A stretch of 64,000 nucleotides of DNA from Maratus speciosus (taxonomy: Eukaryota; Arthropoda; Arachnida; Araneae; Salticidae): NCBI GenBank assembly GCA_963932465.1, contig OZ010788.1, positions 666,646,484 to 666,710,483 on the forward strand, given 5' to 3'. Each line of letters opens with the position of its first letter. Position 1 is the stretch's first letter. Below the pieces are notes generated by a model that saw only the letters and a list, made by a program, of their open reading frames with translations, did no database searches and was not told the origin of the DNA. A program made the position numbers and the translations under genes. Positions 34,062 to 45,800 of this stretch are shown here, piece after piece.

Positions 34062-34551
34062 ATTTCGGACCAGTATCTCTTATTAGTTTCCGTTCTGTCT
34101 GATATTGACGAAGATAAATGCAGAGGAGATTATTCATTATAAGCAGTTTATTTTACGATCAATTTTTATCACATACCGTTGTTTTACTATTAAAACATAC
34201 ATAAGATGTAATATATTCGTTATAAGCATTTTATTAGAAGTTAAAACATCACATATCAAATTCTATACATTTTAAGTGGCGGCAATGATTTTATTTTACT
34301 CATAATTTCGGACCAGTATCTCTTATTAATTTCCGTTCTATTTGATATTGACGAAGATAAATGCAGAGAAGATTATTCAGTTTATTTTATGATCAATTTT
34401 TATTACATATCGTTGTTTCACTATTAAAATATACATAAGGCATTGTTATAGGCATTTTATATGAAGTTAAAATATTACACATCAAATTTTGTATAATTTA
34501 AGTGGTTGTAATAACTTTATTTATTCTTAATTTCGGGCCGATATCTTTCAT
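34062..34551 (+). repeat. Tandem repeat, unit 225-243 bp
   Basis: Two full units start ATTTCGGACCAGTATCTC at 34062 and 34305. A third starts at 34530 and is cut by D-1 at about 34552. The third unit appears to resume at about 34997 with TCTGACTTGTTTTACGTTCT then GCCTGATATTGACATAG. Shared words are GATATTGACGAAGATAAATG and ATCAATTTTTAT. Confidence 0.75.
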
Positions 34552-34996
34552 TATTAGGTGCGTTCGTAATTATATATATACGTAGCAGCTATAATCTTCG
34601 TCTGTCTGTCTGATCACCAATAACAGCGCAAAAACTATACCCAGTCAAATGCTTTGAAATTCAATATACTAAACAATCGTTGTAGAATTTTGTCGAGTCA
34701 TTTCAAATTTTACGAAAACCGAATCAAAACTTAAAAAGGTAATAAGAAGAGTTTTCTTTATTCTGTTGAATCCTATCCTACGTAATGAATTCAATAATAT
34801 CTCATGATAGGTAATGATTCTAGGTTGCCATGGAAATTACTCTATTAAATCCTATCATACGTAATTAATTCAATGATATCCCATAATAGGTAATGATTCT
34901 AGGTTACCATAGTGATTAGATCCTCTTTAAGATGGAGTCGTATTATTTCCGTATTACTGAACCGTAATAACTTCATTTGCCACGTTTGACGTAGAA
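34552..34996 (+). repeat. D-1 dispersed repeat copy 3, inserted in a tandem unit
   Basis: Opens TTAGGTGCGTTCGTAATTAT, has GTCTGTCTGTCTGATC, then TTTTGTCGAGTCATTTCAAA. An internal duplication of about 85 bp (CCTATCCTACGTAAT... / CCTATCATACGTAAT...) is present at about 34770-34920. The interrupted host repeat fixes its limits to within about 10 bp. Confidence 0.6.
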
Positions 34997-35530
34997 TTTC
35001 TGACTTGTTTTACGTTCTGCCTGATATTGACATAGTTGCTAAATGCTGCGATTTTTTTGGCCCCAGTAATTTCGAAGAGTTGTTTTCTCCTTATTTACTC
35101 CCAATTTTTCATAATTAAATAAGGTGAGGATTTCTTTTCGAAATTATTTTTGTCAAAAATTCCTATCAGTTATACTGCAATATATGTTTTTAATAGTATA
35201 AGGAAATTTTTACACATACAAGTTACTGTTTTTTTTTTTTTTTTACGATTGAAAGCAATTGAGAAAAAGGAATCGTTCAGTTTGACAGCTGTGCGACTTT
35301 ATGAAACAACTGCTGCTTTCACTTCCACAATGCAATCTGAGTTTTAGAAATGGAAAAGCCTGCTTTGATTTTTATGGATTTCGAAGATGTAATGATTTGT
35401 CAAAGTTTTGAATATGAAATGTAGCATTCCTCCTCCGTGTATTTTGATTTAAAAGCTTTAACTCTTTTGCGAACGAAGTAATCCTCCTGGACATACGCAT
35501 TTTTTACAAGAATTTATTCGGTTAGTACCA

Positions 35531-35564
<34 letters not shown>

Positions 35565-35839
35565 GTTGTACTTTACACTTTAACAACATGAACATGAGAA
35601 ATTAATTCAAAATGTACTTTTAAAATATAGTGGTGCGAATACAACATAAAAATAAAATCATGTACGATATAAAGCTTGGGCGGTTATTTGACGACACTCG
35701 ACCGGAAAGGGTTAAATATGTAAAATAGTATTTATACACTCTCTAATTATTAAACTTATTTTTTTTATATATTATATGGTAACTCTTCTATATTTTCGAT
35801 TTTGAAGTACTGTAGTTATAGTACGGAAATCGGCCAACC
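34997..35839. other. Unassigned interval with poly-A and a TTAA-4 edge
   Basis: A TTAAATAAGGTGAGGATTTC core-like phrase lies at 35115. Poly-A lies at about 35529-35562. A lone right end of TTAA-4 type (CTCGACCGGAAAGGGTTAA) is at about 35696-35714; its left end is not found. No gene is seen. Confidence 0.4.
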
Positions 35840-36055
35840 AAAAAGTGCTAAAAAATTGTATCCCATAAATATTGATCGATGCAGAACGATACATGGCGAT
35901 CGCAGCGACATCTAGCAGTTCAAACGTAAACATTGCATAAGGATTCAATTGGGAAAGTGTTTCGTCCACTGAAGAACTAGCAGATGTCGCTGCGATTGAT
36001 ATTTGTCCTTCAGCATCATTCAACTTTTATGGGATGCAATTTTTTAGCACTTTTT
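35840..36055. mobile_element. Foldback MITE, AAAAAGTGCTAAAAAATTG ends
   Basis: A 216-bp hairpin. AAAAAGTGCTAAAAAATTG and TATCCCATAAA face TTTATGGGATGCAATTTTTT and AGCACTTTTT. A second pair, CGATCGCAGCGACATCTAGC against AGCAGATGTCGCTGCGATTG, lies inside. The 83-codon minus frame is a by-product of the hairpin. Target duplications are not obvious. Confidence 0.75.
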
Positions 36056-36134
36056 AAAGCATTTTTGGAATAGTCGGTTTCCACACTATACCTTTTAGAC
36101 GCGTGAAACTGTACTGCGTGAACCATTCTGCCAT

Positions 36135-36837
36135 TTAAGGGGGTTAGAAGCTCAAAATTCTATTTTTTTTTTTTTTTTTAATTTATAGAGATTTTGTTAT
36201 GAAAATTTTTTCTGAAATATGTTTTAATATAATAAGAATATTGTAAATATATAAAAAAAATTTTGAAAATTTTTAAATATTTAAAAAAAATAAATTTTAA
36301 ACTTATTTAATTTTTGATATAACTCTGGCAGTACTTACTCGATTTAGTAAATTTTGTGTACAGAAAATGTGTCATTTTAGTTTGTCTTCATAATTTCTTA
36401 AAATATTGATTATGAATTTTATAAAAAGAAATTTAAGTAAAAAAATTACTTTTTTTTATGAATGAGTTTTGCATTCATTAGCCTGCTTTTACAATGATCA
36501 CTCAAAATTAAAAATACTGAAGAAAATTTGTTGGAAATATAGCAGAAAATCTCTGTTGAAAATATCATACATATATCTTACAAGGAACTTTAAATATATT
36601 CTTTTAAATTTGACAAATCGTGAAAAAATTCATTTTGAGATAAATGAAGTTAAAGTTTTTGTCAGAGGGTAGCTGATGCATCGCTTCTCAAGGAAAAAGG
36701 TGTTATATCTCTGGATCTAATGAAGATAAAAGCATGCGTTTTGCGGTATTTAACGCTAAAAACTCAGTTTTTTAAAGCCAGTAATAAAAAAAAAATATTG
36801 CATTTTTTTCAGAATTTTTAGTCATTGACGCCCTTAA
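36135..36837. mobile_element. TTAA-16 element
   Basis: TTAAGGGGGTTAGAAGC on the left and GTCATTGACGCCCTTAA on the right. The inverted match is about 10 of 12 bases next to TTAA. The 703-bp AT-rich body holds a 67-codon Lys- and Ile-rich frame with no motif. Confidence 0.5.
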
Positions 36838-37530
36838 AATAATAGAGTAAGCTTTTAAAAAATGCCAGAGCAAATAAACTGAAATAAGAATGAGACTAAA
36901 TCATATACTTTAATGAGGTATTTTCCATTAGATAATATCATATTCTTAAAACAACGTTTAAAGTATCCTCTTTATTCCAAGACAAATTAACAGATTTGCT
37001 AATGGAGCATAACTCTCAGCGTCTGCAGCGGGCAAAGTATGACAACTTGTTAATCAGAGTACCTACTGGGCTGTAAGTGAAAGTGCTTCCGTCAGAGAAT
37101 AAGGGATTCCGCCATTAGAAATAATGAGCAAATTAAAAAGACGAACTTCAAGTTTTATTAATTCGATAATAATTATAAGTAAGAATTACGCCAAAGGGAA
37201 AACAAGAATAAAGATGGATGTAGAAGAGGGTTTAGACTGTACGAGTAAGAAATATAGGCACTAGTATCCCCATCAATTACACAAGCCTGCTATAATTGTG
37301 TTTTTTTTTAAATTTTGATAATTGATCTTTGTCCACATTTTAGTGCTCAATTCGAAAATGATCTTCATTTTGAACCATTACGTCAGAATTTTTTGCCAAA
37401 AAGATTCGTAAATTTCAAAGCTGAAATGTAAAAAAATAGCGAAAACTATCAGTTACTATTTATTAAGTAAACTATTAGTTTATTAGAAACTATTAGTTTT
37501 ATAAATATTCAGACCCTGGTGCAATAGGGG
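36838..37530. repeat. Dispersed module, first copy near 37060-37260
   Basis: CTGTAAGTGAAAGTGCTTCCGTCAGAGAAT and TTATTAATTCGATAATAATT at 37157 recur at about 38805-39010 with AAGTTCTTCATTCAGAGAAA. A shorter piece is near 37670-37720. No frame is preserved between the copies. Confidence 0.5.
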
Positions 37531-37690
37531 TTGCAGTCTTATTCAAAAATGCATGAATACAAAATTTATTATGTTTCTATATTTTAAATTCAGTAATACG
37601 GATATAATAGGACTTCATCTTAAAGATGGCGTCATCATCATGACAACCTAGAATCATGACGTATCATGGGATATCTTTAAATTAATTACT
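37530..37690 (-). repeat. D-1 dispersed repeat, 3' part, minus strand
   Basis: The reverse complement of the tail of D-1 copy 2: ATGCATGAATACAAAATTTA, then TTCAGTAATACGGATAATA-like text, then AAGATGGCGTCATC and CCTAGAATCATGACGTATCA. Confidence 0.55.
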
Positions 37691-38669
37691 TATAATTGTG
37701 CAAAAGGGAAAACAAGAAGTAGAAAACAGGAAATCCTGCTTTTTCAGAATTTAGTGTCGCCCCCCGATGAAAAAAATACATGTATATAAATATAGTTAGT
37801 ATAAAACATATTTCAGTCTTAAGACTTAAAACATACGCTTTTATTTTATATAAAACGACGTCATCCGCATCCGCTGAAGAATTCTTCATTTACGATCAAG
37901 CTTAAGCAACATCTACAGTAAAGTACGCATATGACGCCACTATCGCTGAATAATACACAAATCCAAAAAGATGCTGTCATTCAAGAAACTCGACAAAAAA
38001 ATCGGCTATTTAATAATTCATATGCCTTCATTTGTTTGTAATATTAATATACATGCTTAAAATTAAATTTGGTTTATAATAATAGCTCCATGTTTTACCA
38101 GAAATCATTCATTTATATTTTTTCAAAATAGCACGTATTTTTATTGCATTTTTTTAAAAAAGTTGTTATGGGAAAGTGGCAACAAAAACATATAATTACT
38201 ATTTTCCAACTATTTTTTCTTTACTTACTACAGAAAGGAGTACTTGCGTTACCAAAATTAAACAAATATCACTAAAAATTACAAAAAACTTAATATCTCG
38301 AAAATAAATTGAGATGCACTTTTCAAACAAATTGCATTTAAAAGTACTTTTTTTTCCAATACGACGGTATAAAAATTGAAAATGTGCGATGCTTAGAAGT
38401 CTAAAAAATTGCTGTAGAGTATTTAACCGTACAATTATACATCTGCTTTGTTTTACGGTTGGCTTATACAACGGAACGTTATTTTTTGGAGACGACATTT
38501 TAATAGCTGGGAGAATGAAATGGCACACCGGGGGCTAATAAAGATGGATGCAGAATGGGTTTAGAGCTTAGAGAGAGATATTACTCAACGAGTTCACAAC
38601 ACTCAACACTGAATCAATTATTTAAATTTTTTTTTTATTTAACTCAACTTAGTTTTTGTATCAACGGTG
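37691..38669. other. Unassigned AT-rich interval
   Basis: A 109-codon minus frame (38528-38199) is the longest here. It shows no domain, no acceptor or donor context I trust, and no relative in the window. A scrap of the 37060 module lies at about 38533-38580. Confidence 0.35.
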
Positions 38670-39010
38670 CAATTTTGTAATCTCTCCTGAAATAAGGCGA
38701 CATTTCGTCCGTTTAAACTAGATTTATTTTTCTATAAAAAAAATTCTGATATTGTGCCTTGAAAATAACGGTACCCGTACGAACCCTGTTAGGGTACCTT
38801 CTAGGCTATAATTGAAAGTTCTTCATTCAGAGAAAAGGGATCAATTTATTAGAAACATTAAGGAAATTTCGAAGACTAGCGGCAAGTTTTATTAATTCGA
38901 TAATAATTATAAGTAAGAAATTGCGCAAAAGGGAAAATAAATGCCTGGCATAAAGAGAAAGACGGGAGCAGAAGGAGTTTAGAGTATGGAAGAGTTATAT
39001 CATTATGAGT
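38670..39010. repeat. CAG-2 relic followed by a second dispersed-module copy
   Basis: 38670-38790 follows the CAG-2 interior (AAATAAGGCGACATTTCGTC, TTATTTTTCTATAAAAAAA) and its right end (CCGTACGAACCCTG). 38805-39010 repeats the module of 37060 (TTATTAATTCGATAATAATT, then AAGTAAGAAATTGCGC). Confidence 0.5.
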
Positions 39011-40971
39011 ATGATTTCGTGAGAAATATGCATTAATATCTTGTTTTAATCTGTATAAATTGCAGCATACTTGTATAGCTGTCATGTGATACCTTTTTAG
39101 AATGTCTAATTTATACAGTTAGCTATAATATTTTCAATTATGTAATAATCACGTAAATCTTCCTTATAAAGTTTATCTAATATGTACTTTTTGAAACGTT
39201 TAATAATCATTAATCTCCTGCAAAATAAAAGGTGTAAAGGAACAGTTGCATTAAGTTTATAATGGTATGAACGGGAAAGTTTCATAAGTGGATATGTCGC
39301 CAATTGGCGTATTTTATTGAATGAAGCTTGGCGAAAATTTAATTTCATTATTGTAATCTGGTTTGTTTTCGTTTGATTTAAATAATAAAATGCAAAATTA
39401 AATATCTATTCTTTTAGGATTGCAATGCATTTTAATGGTGTAGGTGCCCACTTTTGAAAAGTAGCCTCCACAATTTAAAAAATGACACATTTCTTCAACA
39501 TAAAAAGCCACTATGGAATTTAGTTGGAAAACCGTTAATATATTTTCCTGGCGTACATAAAGTACGATACATTGTTATCTATACTATATACATAAATTAA
39601 GATATTTACAACTGGATTAATAATAGAAGAAACCCTCCGTTGGTAACAATTATTCCGAGTGAGGAAAAAAACAAAACGATTACTCCACAACCACTACATT
39701 TCAGCCTCCGTTAAAGACTGGCGCGCAAACTATGACAGCGCGTGTAATAACGGAAATGAGGAGATGCCGATTGGTACTGCCACCTATCGAAATAATGTTT
39801 AAACATATATGCCTGTTACAATAGTTATTTATATTATGACTTGTTATTTGGCAGTTTACTGTGGGATATGAAAATAAAAAGGTAATAAAAGTCGTTTTTT
39901 GTTTGTTTGTTTCAGTTATTTTTTGTGTAATTTTTTTTGCTAAAATTAATGGGTTTCAGGAATATAAATATTCTCCTAAACATTCGGTACATATTTCCTA
40001 AATATTCTGTAAATATGCTAACATTTCTTGTTAGATAACTGTCCTTATACTCTTGTTATATTTGAAACCACCACCATATAGCTGCCAACATCGCTGTTGT
40101 TTGATGCCAAACTTGGCGATTTATCTAATTATGGAACTTCAGCCTATATAAAAATTAATCCAGTTGAAACAAAATGATTACGGTAATTACTAACTATTAA
40201 AATAAACGCAAATATGTAACATGAGTGCATTTTAGATGATTGCATTATACAAATTTACCATCAATGAAGGACTTGATAGCAATAATAATTGACAGGTGTG
40301 TGATATCAGTTATCAGCTCTTGCTTTTGCATGAGAATGTATGTACACAGATGTCTAATATAAAGCTTTATAGGCGTTATTTTATTAATTTCAAAGTAACA
40401 TCTATGTAATAAAACTACTTGCTATATTCCACAAATTAAATATCCAATGCACCAAAAAATGCTTGGTGTTCTTAAGTGCTTAATGTATTATAAATATTAT
40501 AAAATTATAATTATGTATAATTGTATCTTTTTTTTTTTTGTAATTTAATTAAATGTGTAATTATAAGTTATATATAATATGTGCTTTACTGTTATTATAA
40601 ATATGATAAAGTTATGATTATATATGAAAAGTTTTTACTAATGATGTAAAATTCATATTTGTAAACCTCATAGAAAAATGTTTGAATATATTCGAGTGCC
40701 TGAAACGTCAAAGATATGCTCAAAATTGGACATTTTAATTCACATTAGCTTAAATAAAACTGATAATAATCATGAGTATATTGCACTATATATGATATTA
40801 TTTTATGGCGTCGGGTGAATAAATTAAAAAAAAATGGAACATTTTATCGATAAATCTATCATTTGAAAAAAACCTTAAATGAAAATAAAAAGCATTGATT
40901 TCAAATTTTATCACAATCTTTTAACTCGTTCGACATCATAAAAAAAAATCAACACTTAGTTCAACACTTTT
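39011..40971. other. Long AT-rich interval, no gene seen
   Basis: Around 39680-39800 the base composition is less AT-rich (GACTGGCGCGC, GCGCGTGTAATAACGG), which stands out, but I see no open frame or terminal repeat. The rest is low-complexity A/T. Confidence 0.4.
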
Positions 40972-41400
40972 CACCCGACTGAAAAGAAGGGTTATGTGTT
41001 TCAAGCGTATCTGTGTATGTGGATTTCTTTATACCCTCGAAACATCCCAACGGCTGGATGGGTTTTAATGAACGAGGTTATCAATTTGTCTTAACGGCCC
41101 GATGATTATAGGCTAGGTTTTGTTTTTATAAATTCAAAACGGTGGCCGTAAAATACAAAAGGGCGGTAGAGGCGAAAAAAATACGCACCCTATTGAGTGG
41201 CATATCATTGGATAGGTCTTTCAAAATGAAGACTATGTTTCATTGACTATTTTACAGCCAGAAGCTCCGTTAAAATATTATACAACCTGGAAGTTGTGTA
41301 GGTAGGATCTCTAGCTTTACTGTAACTCTAACCATCATAGACATCTATAGACTTCATCAAAACTGTGTTTATAGATAGGAACTAACAATGAAACACAACT
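40972..41400 (+). repeat. D-2 dispersed repeat copy 2
   Basis: Follows 14997-15410 through ACCCGACTGAAAAGAAGGG, TATCTGTGTATGTGGATTTC, GAGTGGCATATCATTGGATA and CTAGCTTTACTGTAACTCTA. It has an extra CAAAACGGTGGCCGTAAAAT block of about 20 bp that copy 1 lacks. Confidence 0.6.
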
Positions 41401-42594
41401 TAAAAGTCATCAATACAAGTAAATAAAAAACAGTAGGTAAGTAATATAAACAAGTAATATATATATATATATATATATATAAAATCAAGTAAATTCCTAC
41501 TTAGGTCAATAAGAGAAATTTTTTTCTCCCATTCTTCTTTCCTCTTGAATGTCGCTTAAAATGCCTTGATCAAGAAGAGGGCTCTCTCGGTCTTAAAATA
41601 CCTTGATCAAGAAGACTCTCTCGATTATTGAAAATTAATTAATTAAATTAAATTAATTAATATTTGAAAAAAAACTGGATTAACATCAAGTGTCATCCAC
41701 TACAAGTTTAAAAAAAATTATTTGAGCTTGATTGGATGAATAATAAGTATTTTATCAACGATTGAAAATTTGAACAAAATATATATAGCGAGAGTTTGAA
41801 CTAATAGCAGGAATTGAAAAAAAATAAATAGTTTCACATTGATGAGAAATAATTAATTAGTTCGCTTTTTACGCAGTCGGCTTTTTTGATTTTTTAAATT
41901 TAATTGTTTATTAAAGATTCGTTTTCGGGGTGAAAAAGAATTGAAAAAACATCTTAAAAAAAAAAAAAAAAAATCTCATTTTATGACATTCTCGCCACAT
42001 TTTTTTATACAGAGAATTGATTAAAGAATAAAAAAACATTTTTTACCGGATTTGTTCTTCAAATAACAAAATAAAATGACGGAAGAAACGTATACAAAGA
42101 GAAATATGTCAAGAACTACTAACTTCACTTACATTTAAGTGCAAGTTTTATTCGGCCAATTAGTTCGATCCATCTGACGCTGATGCCTTGGAGGATTCTT
42201 TTAGCCTAGTTTTACTTAAAAGTTCCCCCTCAAAGAAAAGGAAATTTTCATCACACCTCAGAACCTTCGAAAAAGCCTCGTCTTTTAACTACCTAGTCAA
42301 TGGTATAAGTGCAGCTAATAAATCAAAGTCTGAGATTTGTATATCCAGAAACGAACCATGAATAAATTTTGCTTGAATGATTTATAGTGTAAATAAATAT
42401 TAGAGGCAGCAATACTTTTAGTTTTTTTTTTTTTTTTTTTTTTTTTGTAATATTGGCAAAATGCCTGAAAATATACACATTATTGATAAGTTCTAGAAAA
42501 AGCTTGTATGTAATCGATTTTCACCATAAAAATAACTTATTTAATATAATTTACTGTTTTCCCCCCTTTAATATGTGATCACAGCAAAGCAATC
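41401..42594. other. Unassigned interval with short repeats
   Basis: (TA)n at about 41457-41480. CCTTGATCAAGAAG appears twice (41564, 41603) and once in the Tc1-like element. (AATTAATTAAATT) lies near 41630. Poly-A is at 41959 and poly-T at about 42421-42446. The interval 42120-42330 is somewhat GC-richer but has no frame I trust. Confidence 0.4.
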
Positions 42595-42842
42595 TTAACC
42601 CTTTAGTGCGCAGCTTTGCATATATGCAAACAACATTGTTTTGAATTTAATAGATTTTTTCTTATTCGTATATACCTAATTCACACCAGGAAATTAAAAT
42701 AGTAATATTTGCTTTAATTAATAACAGGCATTCCGTATTAAAATAAAGCGAAATTAACCATTGAAACTTTCTGGTGTAAAGTCAGATTCTCTGAACTACG
42801 TCATTTCTAGAACGTATTCTATCATGGGAATTAAAGGGTTAA
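42595..42842 (+). mobile_element. TTAA-10 MITE copy 1
   Basis: 248 bp. It opens TTAACCCTTTAGTGCGCAGC and closes CATGGGAATTAAAGGGTTAA. It has CACACCAGGAAATTAAAATA and, facing it, GAAACTTTCTGGTGTAAAG. The same-length copy at 47879-48126 is inverted. It shares TTAA with TTAA-11. Confidence 0.8.
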
Positions 42843-43117
42843 AGATTAAGTTTTATAAAATAAATAATTATATAAAATAAGGTATTTGGAGACATACTCA
42901 TTAAAGTATATACTAATTTGCATTATTTTAGCGTAAAACAGCTTCAAGACAATAGTTTTTACTTGTATTGCATATGTGCGACAGAAGAAAAGCTTGACGT
43001 ATTATATGAAAAATGTATCTTTGATTTTTTTCATTATTTTTCCTAAGTAATAAACCTTTCAGAGAATCACATATAATGTTTTCTAAACAAAATAAAAAAT
43101 CGCGCATTTAAGGATTA
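42839..43117 (+). mobile_element. TTAA-11 element copy 1
   Basis: Runs from the shared TTAA at 42839 to CGCGCATTTAAGGATTAA. Landmarks are TTTTAGCGTAAAACAG and AAACCTTTCAGAGAATCACA. The inverted partner is 47611-47882, and a 3' fragment is at 60845-60917. Confidence 0.7.
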
Positions 43118-43310
43118 ACTTCATTAAAGCCGGTAACTCATGAAAGGCGAACACATTTTTTTTTAAATTTGAATACCAGTATTTTAGTTTGGAAATTTTC
43201 ACATTATATAATCTCAGATTTTGAACGATTACATAATACAAAATTAGAAAGTCGCAAAAACAGGTGTCGAAGAATTAAAAGAAATGTAATGGTCGTCGTT
43301 AATGGGTTAA
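43114..43310 (-). mobile_element. TTAA-12 MITE copy 2
   Basis: TTAACTTCATTAAAGCCGGT to GTCGTCGTTAATGGGTTAA. TTAA is shared with both neighbours. It contains ATACCAGTATTTTAG and AACAGGTGTCGAAGAATTAA. Confidence 0.7.
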
Positions 43311-43571
43311 CCCTTTGGGTACACATTTGTTTCAGGGCTGCTATTAATTTTTTATTTATTTATTTATTTATTTATTTATTTTTTTTTTTATTCCATCTCG
43401 CACAGCTTTCTCAAAACCAAAATATTTCATATACAATTCGACCACTTAAGCAAAAAAATATACTACAATTCTTTTTTTTTTTTTAATAGTGGTATGAATA
43501 GAATATAAAAATAGGCGCTAGTGTCCAAATGCATGAAGAATCTCAGTCGTCAAATGTACACAAGGGGTTAA
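43307..43571. mobile_element. TTAA-13 MITE
   Basis: TTAACCCTTTGGGTACACATTTG faces CAAATGTACACAAGGGG plus TTAA. A (TTTA)n run and poly-T fill the left half. The 105-codon frame that crosses its left border is accidental. Confidence 0.75.
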
Positions 43572-44344
43572 AAGTGCGATGCCCAGGTAGTTCAGTAGTC
43601 AAAACGACTCTTTTAATTTTTATTATAATTTTAATTACAAATTTTTGCAAGTAAATTCAGTAAAATATCCGGTCGTTCCAAAGTTAAATAAATTATTAAA
43701 CAAGTTTATTAATTTATTTATTTTTAGGCTTTCAATTGCTATCAGTATGACATCAATATCTTGGGGGGAAATATTCAATAAACTATTACAATATTATCAT
43801 ATTTATAATAACAAGAACGAATTAAAATTCACAATACAGAACTACTCACCAGCCACCTAACTGAATTTTAAAATGCTTCTCTGAACTCTAAATACTTTTA
43901 AGTTTTATACTTTTTTAAAAAAGTTATAAGCATTTTATTCATTACTATAATATTATCAACTTTTTACAACTAATAAGCATTAAAACGAACTATTTTGTAC
44001 ATGTCTTTTGATTTTCAGACCCTTAAATACATTCAAAGTTTTCTCTCTGATTTTAAAAATATGAGTTTTATATCATTAGTGAAGAAAATTTTATGCACAA
44101 CCACATCATTATAATATTTATAATAAAATAAGTATTAAGAAACGCAATACACATCTTTTTTATGTATATTCTTTTATAATTCCCAAAGTTCAAAAGATCA
44201 AAAGTTTTCTTTTCAAAAATTTATTTCTTTAAACTCGATAATTTGAATATAAAATCTGTTTTAGTTGTTTATATATTTTAAGTAAATTCCAGTATAAAAG
44301 CAAGATAATTAACAAATATCCAATGCATTCTTTAAAATCTGTGC
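43572..44344. other. AT-rich interval, no gene seen
   Basis: Only A/T-biased open frames. TATA-like words are frequent but not conserved with the Mod-C copies. Confidence 0.35.
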
Positions 44345-44600
44345 TAAAAACCAGACATGTTTCAGACTACATAATTAAATTTCAAGTTGAACCGACGCAT
44401 TCTTTTATTTCTATTCTTTTTTAGATTTCTCAATAGAATCTTTACGACCCTTCAACTATTGATAAAAATAGATTAAATCGGTATAACAATGACAGCTTAC
44501 TGCTTTATAACTTCTATTATTTTTTTGTTGTAATGACAATCTTTTACAAAGGGAACAAACAAAAATAATTGGATAATTTAAAAAACAACTTATTGACAAC
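44345..44600 (+). repeat. Mod-C copy 1
   Basis: The first of five diverged copies (48205, 53565, 55935, 57375). The order is CAGACATGTTTCAGACTACA, TAATTAAATTT.AAG, a T-rich stretch, TAGAATCTTTACGACCC, CTATTGA, AGATTAAATCG, then a TTATAA word and CTTTTACAAAGGGAACAAAC. See the separate finding. Confidence 0.6.
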
Positions 44601-45241
44601 TTTTTTAAGCTTCTTTTTTCTCCTCACAAATTGTTAAAAATATTTTTTTTAGCTGGTCAATGCTTGTTCCATCTTTTATTATTATTACTACTATTTCAAT
44701 ATTCATTAAGCTTTCGATGTAATACTTTAATTTAAAATTGATTTTATTACTATAATTATTTCAATATTCATTAAGCTTTCGATGTAATATTTTAATGTAG
44801 AATTGATTTAATTACTAAAAATAAAAGAATAAAAATAAAATCTATTTACTAAAAAGGTGCTTAAAAATTTATTAAACATTCCGTTACAAATGAACTGGTC
44901 TTTAAAAACTTAAAAACTATTGATATTAAAAATCATATGTAAAGAAAATAAAAGTTGTTACATGGATCCCCAGATCTTTCGATCGCAAACGAGATCATTT
45001 TCAAGGCATAGCTACACTAAACTGTCGTATTCACTGTGATATTTATATATCAGTTTCGTAAAAAGGACCAGTCTATTATTCGTTGGGGATGTATATGAAA
45101 TCGGTATGTTCCGTGGCTGAAGTGTTTGATATTTTCAAAATATTGAACCAAATATGAGATATGTCATAGGATAAAACATCATTATATACATTATTCCCCT
45201 TACTCAAAATCTCCAATGATTCCCTAATTCTCAAAGTACAG
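44601..45241. other. AT-rich interval with a 66-bp duplication
   Basis: TTTCAATATTCATTAAGCTT with TCGATGTAATA occurs at about 44694 and again at about 44759, a direct duplication of about 66 bp. No gene is seen. Confidence 0.45.
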
Positions 45242-45243
45242 TA

Positions 45244-45800
45244 CAGGGTGTCCATAATGAAACGATCCTACTTTAAAGTTGTTTACCTACGAAACTATTG
45301 GTCAGAAAGTTGTGAAATTTTGTGACGGACATAATTAGAAAATGGGAATTTGTTTGAGAGGAGAAAAAAAATCGTTCAAAGTTTCGCCACCAGAGGGCGT
45401 TTTTAATAAATTACACATTTAGCCACCGCCCAATGAATACTAGGCCTGAGTTCTGAGAAAATAATGCCGGCTGCCGTAGCCGGATTTTTTTTTTTTTCAG
45501 AGTTTTGTTCAACTCAAACATCAATAATTTTTTACGCTTTATTTTTTTTCAAGGGGTTATATATGTAAGGTGTATATTTGTCTTATTTAATCTGAGAAGA
45601 ATAAAGCATAAAAACTTTTTAAAATGTGAAACTCATTAAGAAACGCCCTCTGGTGGCGAAATTTTGAACTAAAATTTTTTCTTCGCTCAAACAAATGCCC
45701 ATTTCCTTATTATGTCCGTCACAAAATTTCACAACTTTCTGACCAATATTATCGTCTGCAGACAACTTTAAAGGAGTGTCGTTTAATTATGGACACCATG
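45244..45800. mobile_element. Mariner-like MITE, CAGGGTGTCCATAAT ends
   Basis: 557 bp with TA on each side (45242, 45801). CAGGGTGTCCATAATGAAAC faces TTAATTATGGACACCATG. The similarity continues inward for more than 150 bp, through GTCAGAAAGTTGTGAAATTT and GCCACCAGAGGGCG. A piece of the 52471 foldback (ACTAGGCCTGAGTTCTGAG, GCCGGCTGCCGTAGCCGG) lies in its middle. Confidence 0.75.

Noticed and set aside
31896..34551. CRISPR-like array
   Set aside because: Eukaryotic tandem repeats with long diverged units and no short repeat-spacer order.
36469..36672. 67-codon plus frame as a transposase in TTAA-16
   Set aside because: No DDE-type residues and no similarity I can name; composition explains it.
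38199..38528. 109-codon minus frame
   Set aside because: No domain, no splice context, no relative in the window, and composition as in the AT-rich flank.
43169..43486. 105-codon plus frame
   Set aside because: It runs from TTAA-12 into TTAA-13 and through (TTTA)n. The border between two elements lies inside it and the other TTAA-12 copy does not keep it.
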